Shown here in pieces: positions 18,444 to 27,913 of a stretch of 51,819 nucleotides of DNA. The notes beneath the pieces were generated by a model. The model was given only the letters and a program-made list of their open reading frames with translations, did not search any database and had not been told where the DNA came from. This DNA comes from Mycobacterium sp. E3198 (GTDB taxonomy: Bacteria; Actinomycetota; Actinomycetes; Mycobacteriales; Mycobacteriaceae), in contig NZ_LZIS01000096.1 of NCBI RefSeq assembly GCF_001667015.1, positions 1 through 51,819 of the forward strand, given 5' to 3'. The translations under genes and the position numbers were made by a program. Within the stretch, counting starts at the first letter, position 1; every line of letters starts with the position of its first letter.

Positions 18444-20102
18444 GTGAGCTTTTTGGTGTTGCCCCCGGAGTTGAATTCGGCATTGATCTTTGCTGGCGCG
18501 GGTTCGGCTCCCATGCTGGAAGCCGCGGCCGCCTGGGAAGGGTTGGCCTCCGAGCTGGGTTCGGCGGCGTCGTCGTTCGCGTCGGTGACGTCGGGATTGG
18601 CGGGTCAGGCCTGGCAGGGCCCGGCCGCCCAGGCGATGACGGCGGCGGCGGTGCCCTATAGCGGCTGGTTGAGCGCGGCGGCGTCCCAGGCGGCTACGGC
18701 GGCCGGGCAGGCCCGCGCGGTGATCAGCGCGTTTGAGGCGGCGCAGGCGGCGACGGTGCACCCGTTCATGGTCGAGCTGAACCGCAATTCGCTGGTGCAG
18801 ATGGTGATGTCGAACTGGTTCGGCTTCAACGCGCCGGCGATCGCCCAGCTCGAGGGTGACTACGAGGCGATGTGGGCCCAGGACGTCGCGGCGATGGTGG
18901 GCTACCACGGTGGGGCGTCGGCGGCGGCCGCGCAGCTAGCGCCCGCGGCGTCGCTGCAGGACCTGCTGGCCGGCCTGCCCAACCTGGGCCTCGGCAACCT
19001 CGGCAGCGCCAACCTGGGCGGCGGCAACACCGGCAGCGGCAACGCCGGCAACGGGAACACCGGCAGCTCCAACCTGGGCGGCGGGAACGCCGGCAACCAC
19101 AACGTCGGCGACGGGAACACCGGTAATCGCAACTTCGGCTCGGGGAACGCCGGATTCGGAAACATCGGCTTCGGCAACGCCGGCTTCAGCCCCACCACAG
19201 GGCAAAACGTCGGGATGGGCAACAACGGCGACAACAACGTCGGCTTCGGCAACTACGGCATCGGTAACCGCGGTGGGGGCAACTTCGGCAACAACAACAT
19301 CGGCGGCGGGAACGCCGGCAACAACAACATCGGCTTCGGGCTCACCGGAAACAACGAGATCGGCATCGGCAACACCTATTTCAACACCGCGACCAACCAG
19401 TTCAGCTTCGGCGGACTGAACTCCGGCGCCGGCAACATCGGCATCGGGAACTCGGGCGCCGGCAACATCGGTTTCTTCAACTCCGGTACCGGCAACGTCG
19501 GCATCTTCAACACGGGAGCCAACACGATAAATCCGCTGGGCCACATCAACGACATCGGCTTCGGGAACTCCGGCAGCAACAACATCGGCTTCGGGAACTC
19601 CGGCCTCGGAAACAACGGCTTCGGGAACTCGTGGGAGTTCAACACAGGCTTCGGGAACTCGGGCGCCCAGAACACCGGCATGGGCAACGCGGGCGTCGAC
19701 AACACGGGGAACTGGAACTCGGGCGGCGTCAACACGGGCGACGGGAATTCGGGCTTCGTCAACACCGGGATGTGGAATGCGGGGAGCACGAACACCGGCG
19801 TCGGCTTCACCACCTACTCGGGCCTTTCCAACTCCGGCGTCGGCAATGTCGGCGAAGACATCTCGGGCTTCTTCAACACGGCCAGCGGCGGCACGGGCTT
19901 CAATGGCGAGGTGTCGGGGTTCTTCAACAAGGTCACCGGCGGGTCGGTCTTCGACTACCAGGTCTCCGGCATCGGGAACAACATCGTCCCGGACCCGAAC
20001 AACGGCCTCCTCGGCACCGCCGTCAGCGGATACGCGTCGGGCTTCTTCAACGCGATCACCGGTTCGTCCGGCATGTTCGGCCTCAGCCGGATGTTGCCCT
20101 AA
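18444..20102 (+). CDS. PPE-MPTR family protein
   Basis: 552 residues from GTG 18444 with AGGAGG 8 nt upstream. Residues 1-180 are a PPE domain: PPE at 7-9, the WQGPAA turn, and the helical [17 protein letters not shown] segment. The rest is MPTR-type repeats of the NxGxGNxG pattern (about residues 180-470), ending in a less regular C-terminus. Proteins of this class are exported by ESX systems and sit at the cell surface. M. tuberculosis has PPE64 at the same locus. Repeat-rich sequence may evolve by in-frame slippage, so its length is likely to vary between strains. Confidence 0.93.
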   Translation: MSFLVLPPELNSALIFAGAGSAPMLEAAAAWEGLASELGSAASSFASVTSGLAGQAWQGPAAQAMTAAAVPYSGWLSAAASQAATAAGQARAVISAFEAAQAATVHPFMVELNRNSLVQMVMSNWFGFNAPAIAQLEGDYEAMWAQDVAAMVGYHGGASAAAAQLAPAASLQDLLAGLPNLGLGNLGSANLGGGNTGSGNAGNGNTGSSNLGGGNAGNHNVGDGNTGNRNFGSGNAGFGNIGFGNAGFSPTTGQNVGMGNNGDNNVGFGNYGIGNRGGGNFGNNNIGGGNAGNNNIGFGLTGNNEIGIGNTYFNTATNQFSFGGLNSGAGNIGIGNSGAGNIGFFNSGTGNVGIFNTGANTINPLGHINDIGFGNSGSNNIGFGNSGLGNNGFGNSWEFNTGFGNSGAQNTGMGNAGVDNTGNWNSGGVNTGDGNSGFVNTGMWNAGSTNTGVGFTTYSGLSNSGVGNVGEDISGFFNTASGGTGFNGEVSGFFNKVTGGSVFDYQVSGIGNNIVPDPNNGLLGTAVSGYASGFFNAITGSSGMFGLSRMLP

Positions 20103-20106
20103 CGGC

Positions 20107-20895
20107 TCACGGATGCTGGCTGGAGACCGAAATCACTTCGCCGGTCAGGTAACTCGAGTAGTCGCTGGCCAAAAACGCGATGGTGGACGCGATTTCCCAG
20201 GGCTCGGCGGCCCGCCCGAACGCCTCGCCGGCCGACAGCCGGTCCAGCAGGTCGGCCGAGGTCGTCTTGTCGAGGAACTTGTGCCGCGCGATGCTCGGCG
20301 AGACCGCGTTGATGCGTACCCCGTACTCGACGGCTTCGATTGCGCTGCAACGGGTCAGCGCCATCACACCCGCCTTGGCGGCGGCGTAGTGCGACTGCGA
20401 GTGCTGGGCGCGCCAGCCCAGCACGCTGGCGTTGTTGACGATGACGCCGCCGTGCGACGCCTCGCGGAAATAGCGCAGCGCCGCGCGGGTGGCCCGGAAC
20501 ACCGACGTCAGCGTCACGTCCAGCACGCGGTCCCATTCGTCGTCGGTCATGTCCACCACCGGCGTCTGCCCGCCCAGCCCGGCGTTGTTGACCAGCACGT
20601 CGAGGCGGCCCATGCGCGCGGTTGTCGAGTCGACGAGGGCATCGATCTGGGCGGTGGACGTCACGTCGCACACGACCTTTTCGACCCGCCCCAGACCCAG
20701 CGCTGAAAGCTCGTCGGCGGTCTCGCCCAGCCGCCGCTCGTGGTGATCGGACACCACCACGTCGGCGCCCTCGGCCAGGGCGCGGCGGGCGGTCGCCGAA
20801 CCGATGCCGGTCCCCGCCGCCGCGGTCACGACGACCACCTTGCCTTCCAAGAGGCCGTGTCCGGCAACCTCTTTCGGAGTTTCGGACAGGCTCAT
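20107..20895 (-). CDS. ipdF: IpdF, SDR acting on the 5-hydroxy group of HIP-type CoA esters
   Basis: 262-residue SDR homologous to Rv3559c. Start ATG 20895 has GGAGG 5 nt upstream; an upstream in-frame ATG (20931) would overlap fadE30. Motifs: TAAAGTGIG (24-32), NNAG (103-106) and S157, Y170, K174 (YAAAK). The published pathway assigns it oxidation of the 5-hydroxy form of the indanone propionate to the 5-keto form. It is downstream of fadE30 (28 nt), and both diverge from fadD3 at a KstR2 box. Its stop is 4 nt after the end of the convergent PPE gene. Confidence 0.92.
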   Translation of the reverse strand: MSLSETPKEVAGHGLLEGKVVVVTAAAGTGIGSATARRALAEGADVVVSDHHERRLGETADELSALGLGRVEKVVCDVTSTAQIDALVDSTTARMGRLDVLVNNAGLGGQTPVVDMTDDEWDRVLDVTLTSVFRATRAALRYFREASHGGVIVNNASVLGWRAQHSQSHYAAAKAGVMALTRCSAIEAVEYGVRINAVSPSIARHKFLDKTTSADLLDRLSAGEAFGRAAEPWEIASTIAFLASDYSSYLTGEVISVSSQHP

Positions 20896-20923
20896 GCTTC
20901 CTCCCATGTCTTCGCGCAAGCGC

Positions 20924-22072
20924 TCATCCACGAACTTCTCGGGGTAAGCCGAGCACCCGTTCGGCGATGATGTTGCGCTGGATCTCGTTGGACCCGCCGT
21001 AGATGGTGTCGGCGCGGGTGAACAGGAACAGCCGCTGCCACTCGTCGAACTCGCCGCCCGTCAGCGTCATCCCGGCCTTGCCGATCACGTCCATCGCCAG
21101 CTCGCCGAGGTCGCGATGCCAGTTGGCCCACAACAACTTCGACACGTTGTCCTGGCCGGGTTGCTCGACATCCATGGTGGCCAGCGCGTACGAACGCATC
21201 GCGCGCAGGCCGGTCCAGGCCCGGGTCAGCCGGTCGCGGATGAACGGGTCTTCGGCCGCGCCGTTGCGCTGCGCGAACTCGGCCAGATTGGAAAGCTCAC
21301 GGGCATAGCGGATTTGCTGTCCCAGCGTGGAGACGCCGCGCTCGAAGGTCAGCGTCCCCATCGCGACGCGCCAGCCGTCGCCGGGCTGGCCGACCACCAG
21401 CGACGCGTCGGTGCGCGCGTCGTCGAAGAACACCTCGTTGAATTCCGAGTCGCCCGTCAGCTGGATGATCGGGCGCACTTCCACCCCGGGCTGGTCCAGC
21501 GGCACCAGCAGGTACGACAGCCCGGCGTGCCGCTTGGAACCCTTCTCGGTGCGGGCGACCACGAAGCACCACTGCGCCCAGTGCGCCAGCGACGTCCACA
21601 CCTTTTGGCCGTTGATCACCCATTGGTCGCCATCGAGTTCGGCGGTCGTCGCGACGTTGGCCAGGTCGCTGCCGGCGCCGGGTTCCGAATAGCCCTGGCA
21701 CCACAGCTCGGTGACGTCGAGGATGCGCGGCAGGAAGCGCTGCTGTTGCTCGGGCGTGCCGAACGCGATCAACGTCGGACCGAGCAGCTCTTCGCCGAAG
21801 TGGTTGACCTTGTCCGGCGCGTCCGCCTTCGCATACTCCTCGTAGAACGCCACCCGGTGCGCGGTCGAAAGTCCGCGACCACCATGCTCGACGGGCCACC
21901 CCAGGCAGGTCAGCCCGGCCTCGGCGAGGTGCTGGTTCCACGCGCGGCGTTCCTCGAAGGCCTCGTGCTCGCGCCCCGGCCCGCCGAGCCCCTTGAGCGC
22001 GGCGAATTCACCGACCAGATTGTCGGCGAGCCACTGGCGGACCTCGGCCCGGAACTCCTCGACGTCCTGCAT
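20924..22072 (-). CDS. fadE30: FadE30, acyl-CoA dehydrogenase of HIP catabolism
   Basis: 382-residue full-length acyl-CoA dehydrogenase homologous to Rv3560c. Visible: YSEPGAGSDLANVATTAELDGDQWVINGQKVWTS (FAD/substrate beta domain), the C-terminal GGSNEIQRNIIAERVLGLPRE signature, and helical N-terminus MQDVEEFRAEVRQWL. It desaturates the propionyl side chain of HIP-CoA-type esters to begin beta-oxidation. The start is 17 nt from a perfect KstR2 box that it shares with fadD3. Confidence 0.94.
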   Translation of the reverse strand: MQDVEEFRAEVRQWLADNLVGEFAALKGLGGPGREHEAFEERRAWNQHLAEAGLTCLGWPVEHGGRGLSTAHRVAFYEEYAKADAPDKVNHFGEELLGPTLIAFGTPEQQQRFLPRILDVTELWCQGYSEPGAGSDLANVATTAELDGDQWVINGQKVWTSLAHWAQWCFVVARTEKGSKRHAGLSYLLVPLDQPGVEVRPIIQLTGDSEFNEVFFDDARTDASLVVGQPGDGWRVAMGTLTFERGVSTLGQQIRYARELSNLAEFAQRNGAAEDPFIRDRLTRAWTGLRAMRSYALATMDVEQPGQDNVSKLLWANWHRDLGELAMDVIGKAGMTLTGGEFDEWQRLFLFTRADTIYGGSNEIQRNIIAERVLGLPREVRG

Positions 22073-22089
22073 GCCCTGTAGGCTAACCT

Positions 22090-22103
22090 ACCAAGCACTT
22101 GCT
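22090..22103. promoter_or_regulatory. KstR2 operator between fadE30 and fadD3
   Basis: ACCAAGCACTTGCT matches AnCAAGnnCTTGnT at all defined positions. It is 17 nt from the fadE30 start and 24 nt from the most upstream fadD3 start candidate, so it can repress both divergent operons. Confidence 0.88.
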
Positions 22104-22127
22104 TTGTTAGCGCGGCGGTGAAGCCGC

Positions 22128-23732
22128 GTGAGGAGGAGCCGGGCCATCACCGACGAGCGTGCGCAGAATGCCAGCAGCTACGGCGTGCCGCTGTACAAAC
22201 ACGCACGCTCGCGGACGATTCCGGCGGCGCTGGATCGTCTCGCGCAGCAGCTCCCCGATCACGACGCGCTGATCACCGACGAGCGGTCCTTCACGTCGGC
22301 CGCGCTGCGCGCCGAGGTGCACCGGGCGGCGGCCGCGCTCATCGCGCTGGGCGTCCGGGCGAAAGACCGGGTCGCGATCTGGTCGCCGAACACCTGGCAC
22401 TGGGTGGTGGCGTGCCTCGCGATTCACCACGCCGGGGCCGCGATGGTGCCGCTGAACACCCGCTACACCGCCGAGGAGGCCGCCGACATCCTGGCGCGCA
22501 CGGCGGCGCCCGTGCTGTTCGGGATGGGCGAGTTCCTGGGCAACGATCGCGTCGCCGACCTGGACCGCATGTCGCTACCGGCGCTGCGGCACATCGTCCG
22601 CATCCCGATCGAGGGCGACGACGGGACGTGGGACGACTTCATCGCCCAGGGAACAGACTTCGATGCGGTGGACGAACGCGCCGCCGCCGTCGCCCCGGAC
22701 GACGTCAGCGACATCCTGTTCACCTCCGGCACCACCGGTCGCAGCAAAGGCGTGCTGTGTGCGCATCGGCAGTCGCTGTCCGCCTCGGCGTCGTGGGCGG
22801 CCAACGGCAAGATCACCGGCGACGACCGGTACCTGTGCATCAACCCGTTCTTCCACAACTTCGGCTACAAGGCCGGGATTTTGGCCTGCCTGCAGACCGG
22901 CGCGACGCTGATCCCCCACCTGACCTTCGATCCGCTGCGGGCGCTGCAGGCGATCGAGCAACACCGCATCACCGTGCTGCCCGGGCCGCCCACCATCTAC
23001 CAGACCCTGCTGGACCATCCGGCGCGGCGCGACTACGACCTGAGCTCCCTGCGGTTCGCGGTGACGGGCGCGGCCACGGTGCCGGTCGTGCTGGTCGAAC
23101 GCATGCAGTCCGAGCTCGACATCGACATCGTGCTGACGGCCTACGGGCTGACCGAGGCCAACGGCATGGGCACGATGTGCCGCGCCGACGACGACGCGGT
23201 CACCGTCGCCACCACCTGCGGGCGGCCCTTCGCCGACTTCGAATTGCGCATCGACTCAAGTGATTCCGGGGAAGCGGGTGAGGTGCTGCTGCGCGGGCCG
23301 AACGTGATGCTGGGCTACCTCGACGACCCGGCCGCGACGGCCGCAGCCATCGACGCCGACGGCTGGCTGCACACCGGCGACATCGGCGCCGTCGACGAGG
23401 CCGGCAACCTGCGCATCACCGACCGGCTCAAGGACATGTACATCTGCGGCGGATTCAACGTCTACCCGGCCGAGGTCGAGCAGGTCCTGGCCCGGATGGA
23501 AGGGGTCGCCGACGTGGCGGTGATCGGGGTGCCCGACGAGCGGCTCGGCGAGGTCGGCCGCGCGTTCGTGGTGGCCCGGCCGAGCGCCGAGCTCGACGAG
23601 CAATCCGTGATCGCTTACACCCGAGAGCATTTGGCGAACTTCAAGGCACCGCGGTCGGTGCGCTTCGTCGACGCGTTGCCGCGCAACCCCGGCGGCAAGG
23701 TGGTCAAACCACAACTGCGGGAGCTGGCCTGA
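22128..23732 (+). CDS. fadD3: FadD3, HIP-CoA ligase
   Basis: Acyl-CoA synthetase homologous to Rv3561, which adenylates and thioesterifies HIP and so makes the KstR2 ligand. Motifs: FTSGTTGRSKGVLC (P-loop), YGLTEANGMGT, TGDIGAVDEAG, ITDRLKDMYICGGFNVYP and the C-terminal PRNPGGKVVKP with catalytic lysine. The start is uncertain: GTG 22128 gives 534 residues, but recalled homologues start about 30 residues later; the first ~30 codons overlap the 59-bp repeat, and the only other in-frame start of the usual kind nearby is GTG 22185, inside the repeat. Followed by fadE31 with TGATG overlap. Confidence 0.93.
   Translation: MRRSRAITDERAQNASSYGVPLYKHARSRTIPAALDRLAQQLPDHDALITDERSFTSAALRAEVHRAAAALIALGVRAKDRVAIWSPNTWHWVVACLAIHHAGAAMVPLNTRYTAEEAADILARTAAPVLFGMGEFLGNDRVADLDRMSLPALRHIVRIPIEGDDGTWDDFIAQGTDFDAVDERAAAVAPDDVSDILFTSGTTGRSKGVLCAHRQSLSASASWAANGKITGDDRYLCINPFFHNFGYKAGILACLQTGATLIPHLTFDPLRALQAIEQHRITVLPGPPTIYQTLLDHPARRDYDLSSLRFAVTGAATVPVVLVERMQSELDIDIVLTAYGLTEANGMGTMCRADDDAVTVATTCGRPFADFELRIDSSDSGEAGEVLLRGPNVMLGYLDDPAATAAAIDADGWLHTGDIGAVDEAGNLRITDRLKDMYICGGFNVYPAEVEQVLARMEGVADVAVIGVPDERLGEVGRAFVVARPSAELDEQSVIAYTREHLANFKAPRSVRFVDALPRNPGGKVVKPQLRELA
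22154..22212. repeat. 59-bp dispersed repeat, copy B, at the 5' end of fadD3
   Basis: Begins CGAGCGTGCG and has a perfect 10-bp inverted end CGCACGCTCG at 22202-22211. It aligns with copy A at 16259-16317. Here it overlaps the N-terminal coding or leader region of fadD3, encoding a peptide without counterpart in the recalled M. tuberculosis FadD3 start. Confidence 0.7.
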
Positions 23733-24865
23733 TGGACCTGCAATTGGACGACGACACGCTGGCCTTTGCGGCCGAGGTCCGGGACTTCCTGGCGGCCAAC
23801 GCCGGGGAGATCCCGACCAAGAGCTACGACAACGCCGAAGGCTTTGCCCAGCACCGGCATTGGGACAAGGTGCTGTTCGACGCCGGCCTGTCGGTGATCA
23901 CCTGGCCGGAGCGCTACGGTGGCCGCGACGCGCCGCTGCTGCATTGGGTGGTGTTCGAGGAGGAGTACTTTCGCGCCGGCGCACCCGGCCGGGCCAGCGC
24001 GAACGGAACCTCCATGCTGGCCCCGACGCTGTTCGCGCACGGCACCGAAGAGCAGCTCGACCGGATCCTGCCGAAAATGGCCAGCGGCGAACAGATCTGG
24101 GCGCAGGCGTGGTCGGAGCCCGAGTCGGGCAGCGACCTGGCGTCGCTGCGCTCCACCGCCACCAGAACCGACGGCGGCTGGTTGCTCAACGGTCAGAAGA
24201 TCTGGAGCTCGCGGGCGCCGTTCGCCGAAATGGGCTTCGGGCTGTTCCGTTCCGACCCCGCGGCCGAGCGACACAACGGCCTGACCTACCTGATGTTCGA
24301 TCTCAAGGCCAAGGGCGTCACCGTTCGGCCCATCGTGCAGCTCGGCGGCGACACCGGCTTCGGGGAGATCTTCCTCGACGACGTGTTCGTTCCCGACGAG
24401 GACGTCATCGGCACCCCGAACGAGGGCTGGCGCGCGGCCATGAGCACGTCCAGCAACGAGCGCGGCATGTCGCTGCGCAGCCCGGCCCGCTTCCTGGCGG
24501 CGGCCGAACGATTGGTGCAGCTGTGGAAGGACCGCGGGTCCCCCGCCGCGTTCGCCGACCGGGTCGCCGATGCGTGGATCAAGGCTCAGGCCTACCGGCT
24601 GCAGACGTTCGGCACGGTGACCAGGCTGGCCGCCGGCGGCGAGCTCGGCGCGGAATCGTCGGTGACCAAGGTGTTCTGGTCGGACCTGGACGTGGCCATC
24701 CATCAGACGGCCCTCGACGTCCTCGGCGCCGACGGCGAGCTGGCCGGTCCGTGGACCGACGGGCTGCTGTTCGCCCTGGGCGGCCCGATCTACGCCGGCA
24801 CCAACGAAATCCAGCGCAACATCATCTCGGAACGTCTGCTGGGTCTGCCCCGGGAGAAAAGGTAA
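23732..24865 (+). CDS. fadE31: FadE31, full-length acyl-CoA dehydrogenase subunit
   Basis: 377-residue acyl-CoA dehydrogenase homologous to Rv3562. Motifs: WSEPESGSDLASLRSTATRTDGGWLLNGQKIWSS, GDTGFGEIFLDDVFVPDEDVIG and GGPIYAGTNEIQRNIISERLLGLPRE. It overlaps fadD3 (TGATG) and fadE32 (TAATG). In M. tuberculosis it is reported to pair with the shorter FadE32 and FadE33 subunits to form heterotetramers that act late in ring C/D degradation. Confidence 0.93.
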   Translation: MDLQLDDDTLAFAAEVRDFLAANAGEIPTKSYDNAEGFAQHRHWDKVLFDAGLSVITWPERYGGRDAPLLHWVVFEEEYFRAGAPGRASANGTSMLAPTLFAHGTEEQLDRILPKMASGEQIWAQAWSEPESGSDLASLRSTATRTDGGWLLNGQKIWSSRAPFAEMGFGLFRSDPAAERHNGLTYLMFDLKAKGVTVRPIVQLGGDTGFGEIFLDDVFVPDEDVIGTPNEGWRAAMSTSSNERGMSLRSPARFLAAAERLVQLWKDRGSPAAFADRVADAWIKAQAYRLQTFGTVTRLAAGGELGAESSVTKVFWSDLDVAIHQTALDVLGADGELAGPWTDGLLFALGGPIYAGTNEIQRNIISERLLGLPREKR

Positions 24866-25800
24866 TGGACTTCGCACTAGACGAACAGCAGCGCGACTTC
24901 GCGGCCAGCATCGACGCGGCGCTGGGCGCGGCGGACCTGCCGGGCACGATCCGCGCGTGGTCCGCGGGGGATACCGCGCCGGGCCGCAAGGTGTGGGAGC
25001 AGCTGGCGAACGTGGGCGTCACCGCGCTGGCCGTGCCGGAGAAATTCGACGGCATCGGCGCCGAGCCCGTCGACCTGGTGGTCGCGCTCGAGCGCCTCGG
25101 CCGCTGGTGCGTGCCCGGCCCGGTCGCCGAATCCATCGCGGTGGCACCGATATTGCTCGCGGACGACGAGCGCTGCGCGGGCCTGGCTTCCGGCGAGCTC
25201 ATCGCCACCGTCGCGATGCCGCCGCACACCCCGCGCGCCGTCGACGCCGAAACGGCCGGGCTGGTGCTGCTGGCCGGCGGCAGCGGCGTGAGCGAGGCCG
25301 CCCCGGGCGCAGAGCACGAGTCCGTCGACCCCAGCCGCCGCCTCTACGACGTCACCGCGTCCGGCGAGCCCTGGCAGGCCGACGTCCAGCGCGCCTACGA
25401 GTTCGGCGCGCTGGCCACCGCTGCGCAGCTGGTCGGCGCCGCCGAGGCGCTGCTGCACGGCGCCGTGGACTACGCCAAGCAACGCAGCCAGTTCGGCCGG
25501 GTGATCGGCTCCTACCAGGCGATCAAGCACAAGCTCGCCGACGTGCACATCGCGATCGAGCTGGCCCGCCCCCTGGTGTACGGCGCGGCGCTGTCGGTCG
25601 AGGCGCGCGACGTCGGCGCGGCCAAGGCCGCGGCATCCGAGGCGGCCCTGCTGGCGGCGCGCGCGTCGCTGCAAACCCACGGCGCGATCGGGTTCACCCA
25701 GGAACACGACCTGTCGCTGTGGCTGCTGCGGGTGCAGGCATTACGCTCGGCCTGGGGTACGCCCGAGGCGCATCGGCGCCGAGTGCTGGAGGCGCTATGA
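24865..25800 (+). CDS. fadE32: FadE32, short acyl-CoA dehydrogenase subunit
   Basis: 311 residues from ATG 24865 (MDFALDEQQRDFAASIDAAL), the start that fits the family and overlaps the fadE31 stop by one base. An open frame upstream is only the shadow of fadE31. It lacks most of the middle beta domain, typical of the smaller partner subunit. C-terminal motif YAKQRSQFGRVIGSYQAIKHKLADV and LQTHGAIGFTQEHDLSLWL keep the catalytic region. Homologous to Rv3563; overlaps fadE33 by 4 nt. Confidence 0.92.
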   Translation: MDFALDEQQRDFAASIDAALGAADLPGTIRAWSAGDTAPGRKVWEQLANVGVTALAVPEKFDGIGAEPVDLVVALERLGRWCVPGPVAESIAVAPILLADDERCAGLASGELIATVAMPPHTPRAVDAETAGLVLLAGGSGVSEAAPGAEHESVDPSRRLYDVTASGEPWQADVQRAYEFGALATAAQLVGAAEALLHGAVDYAKQRSQFGRVIGSYQAIKHKLADVHIAIELARPLVYGAALSVEARDVGAAKAAASEAALLAARASLQTHGAIGFTQEHDLSLWLLRVQALRSAWGTPEAHRRRVLEAL

Positions 25801-26747
25801 ACCAAGAACGCGAGCTGCTGCGCGAAACCGTCGCGGCCCTGGTGGCCAAGCACGCGGATCCGCCGGCGGTGCGCGCCGCGATGGAGTCCGAGCGCGGCTA
25901 CGACGAATCGCTGTGGCGGCTGCTCTGTGAGCAGGTCGGCGCGGCCGCGCTCGTGATTCCCGAGGAGCTCGGCGGCGCGGGCGGCGAATTGGCCGACGCG
26001 GCAACGGTTCTGCAGGAGCTGGGCCGCGCCCTGGTGCCCTCCCCCTTGCTGGGTACGACGCTGGCGGAGCTGGCGTTGCTCGCCGCGGCCGAGCCGGACG
26101 GCGAGACGCTGGCCGGGCTGGCCGAGGGTGGTTCGATCGGCGCGCTGGTGCTCGACGCCGACTACGTGGTCAACGGGGACGTGGCCGACGTCGTCGTCGC
26201 CGCCGACGGCGACCGGCTGAACAGGTGGACCCGTTTCACCGCGCAGCCCGTGGCCACCATGGACCCCACCCGCCGGCTGGCCCGGGTCAGGCCCGAAGAA
26301 TCCGAGGAGATCGGGGCCGACCCCGGCATCGCACACACCGCGGCCATCCTACTGGCGGCCGAGCAGCTCGGCGCCGCCGAACGTTGCCTGGAGCTGACCG
26401 TCGAATACACCAAGAGCCGGGTGCAATTCGGCCGCCCGATCGGCAGCTTCCAGGCGCTCAAGCACCGGATGGCCGATCTGTATGTCACCGTTGCCGCGGC
26501 GAAGGCCGTGGTGTCCGACGCGTGCGACGACCCCACGCCCACCAACGCCGCCACCGCGCGCCTGGCCGCCACCGAGGCCCTGAAAGACGTGGCCGCAGAG
26601 GGGATTCAGCTGCACGGGGGCATCGCGATCACGTGGGAACACGACATGCACCTGTACTTCAAACGCGCCCACGGCAGCGCGCACCTGCTCGGCTCGCCGC
26701 GAGAGCTGCTGCGCCAACTGGAATCCGAGGTGCTCAGCGCGCCGTGA
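25797..26747 (+). CDS. fadE33: FadE33, short acyl-CoA dehydrogenase subunit
   Basis: 316 residues from ATG 25797 (MNQERELLRETVAALVAKH), overlapping fadE32 as ATGA. Like FadE32 it has a reduced beta domain and keeps YTKSRVQFGRPIGSFQALKHRMADLY and LHGGIAITWEHDMHLYFKRAH. Homologous to Rv3564. Three consecutive dehydrogenase genes with 1-4 nt overlaps imply that the subunits are made together. It overlaps aspB by 4 nt. Confidence 0.92.
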   Translation: MNQERELLRETVAALVAKHADPPAVRAAMESERGYDESLWRLLCEQVGAAALVIPEELGGAGGELADAATVLQELGRALVPSPLLGTTLAELALLAAAEPDGETLAGLAEGGSIGALVLDADYVVNGDVADVVVAADGDRLNRWTRFTAQPVATMDPTRRLARVRPEESEEIGADPGIAHTAAILLAAEQLGAAERCLELTVEYTKSRVQFGRPIGSFQALKHRMADLYVTVAAAKAVVSDACDDPTPTNAATARLAATEALKDVAAEGIQLHGGIAITWEHDMHLYFKRAHGSAHLLGSPRELLRQLESEVLSAP

Positions 26748-27913
26748 CCGACCACGTCGCACTGCGCGCCGGCATCCCGCCGTTCTACGTGATGGATGTC
26801 TGGCTGGCCGCCGCCGAGCGCCAGCGCAGCCACGGCGACCTGGTGAACTTGTCGGCCGGCCAGCCCAGCGTCGGCGCCCCCGAGCCGGTGCGCGCGGCGG
26901 CGGCCGCCGCACTGCGCGACAACCAGCTGGGTTACACCGTCGCGCTGGGCATTCCGGAGCTGCGCGCCGCGATCGCCGCCGACTACCGACGCAAGCACGG
27001 CCTCGACGTGGAGCCCGACGCGGTCGTCGTGACCACCGGCTCGTCGGGCGGGTTCCTGCTCGCCTTCCTGGCGTGCTTCGACGTCGGCGACCGGGTGGCG
27101 CTGGCCAGCCCCGGCTACCCCTGCTACCGAAACATCCTGTCGGCGTTGGGCTGTGAGGTGGTGGACATCGCGTGTGGGCCGGACACGCGGTTCCAGCCCA
27201 CTGCCGCGATGCTCGCCGAACTCGACCCACCGATCCAGGGCGTCATCGTCGCCAGCCCCGCCAATCCCACCGGGACGGTCATCCCACCGGCGGAGCTGGC
27301 CGCGATCGCGTCGTGGTGCGCGGCCTCCGGGGTGCGGCTGATCAGCGACGAGGTCTACCACGGCCTGGTCTACGACGGGGCACCGCAGACCAGCTGCGCC
27401 TGGCGGACGTCGCGAGATGCGGTGGTGGTCAACAGCTTTTCGAAGTACTACGCGATGACGGGCTGGCGGCTGGGCTGGCTGCTGGTGCCGGGCGAGCTGC
27501 GCCGCGCGGTGGACTGCCTGACCGGCAACTTCACCATCTGCCCGCCGGTGCTGTCGCAGATCGCCGCGGTGGCGGCGTTCACCCCGGATGCCACGGCCGA
27601 GGCCGACGGCAATCTGCGCCACTACGCGGTCAACCGGTCGTTGCTGCTCGACGGGCTGCGCGCGATCGGCGTCGACCGGCTGGCGCCCACCGACGGCGCG
27701 TTCTATGTGTACGCCGACGTCTCGGAGCACACCGGCGACTCGCTGGGATTCTGCTCAAAGCTGCTGGCGGACACCGGCGTTGCCATCGCGCCGGGCATCG
27801 ACTTCGACACCGTCCGCGGCAATTCGTTCGTCCGGCTCTCGTTTGCCGGACCCACCGGCGACATCGAGGAGGCCCTGCGACGGATCGGGCGCTGGCTGCC
27901 GGTCAGCGGTTGA
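26744..27913 (+). CDS. aspB: AspB-like class I/II PLP aminotransferase
   Basis: 389 residues from GTG 26744 (GTGA overlap with fadE33). PLP residues of fold type I aminotransferases are clear: SPANPTG (N174), SDEVYHGLVY (D202, Y205), NSFSKYYAMTGWRLG with Schiff-base K234. Homologous to Rv3565. Annotated aspartate aminotransferase in M. tuberculosis, but its substrate and the reason for its location in the HIP operon are not known to me. Its stop overlaps the stop of the convergent acyl-AMP ligase by 11 nt. Confidence 0.9.
   Translation: MTDHVALRAGIPPFYVMDVWLAAAERQRSHGDLVNLSAGQPSVGAPEPVRAAAAAALRDNQLGYTVALGIPELRAAIAADYRRKHGLDVEPDAVVVTTGSSGGFLLAFLACFDVGDRVALASPGYPCYRNILSALGCEVVDIACGPDTRFQPTAAMLAELDPPIQGVIVASPANPTGTVIPPAELAAIASWCAASGVRLISDEVYHGLVYDGAPQTSCAWRTSRDAVVVNSFSKYYAMTGWRLGWLLVPGELRRAVDCLTGNFTICPPVLSQIAAVAAFTPDATAEADGNLRHYAVNRSLLLDGLRAIGVDRLAPTDGAFYVYADVSEHTGDSLGFCSKLLADTGVAIAPGIDFDTVRGNSFVRLSFAGPTGDIEEALRRIGRWLPVSG

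Noticed and set aside
18970..19850. Repetitive sequence considered as a tandem DNA repeat or CRISPR
   Set aside because: The periodicity is codon-based (NxGxGNxG pentapeptides of an MPTR protein) without identical repeats or spacers.
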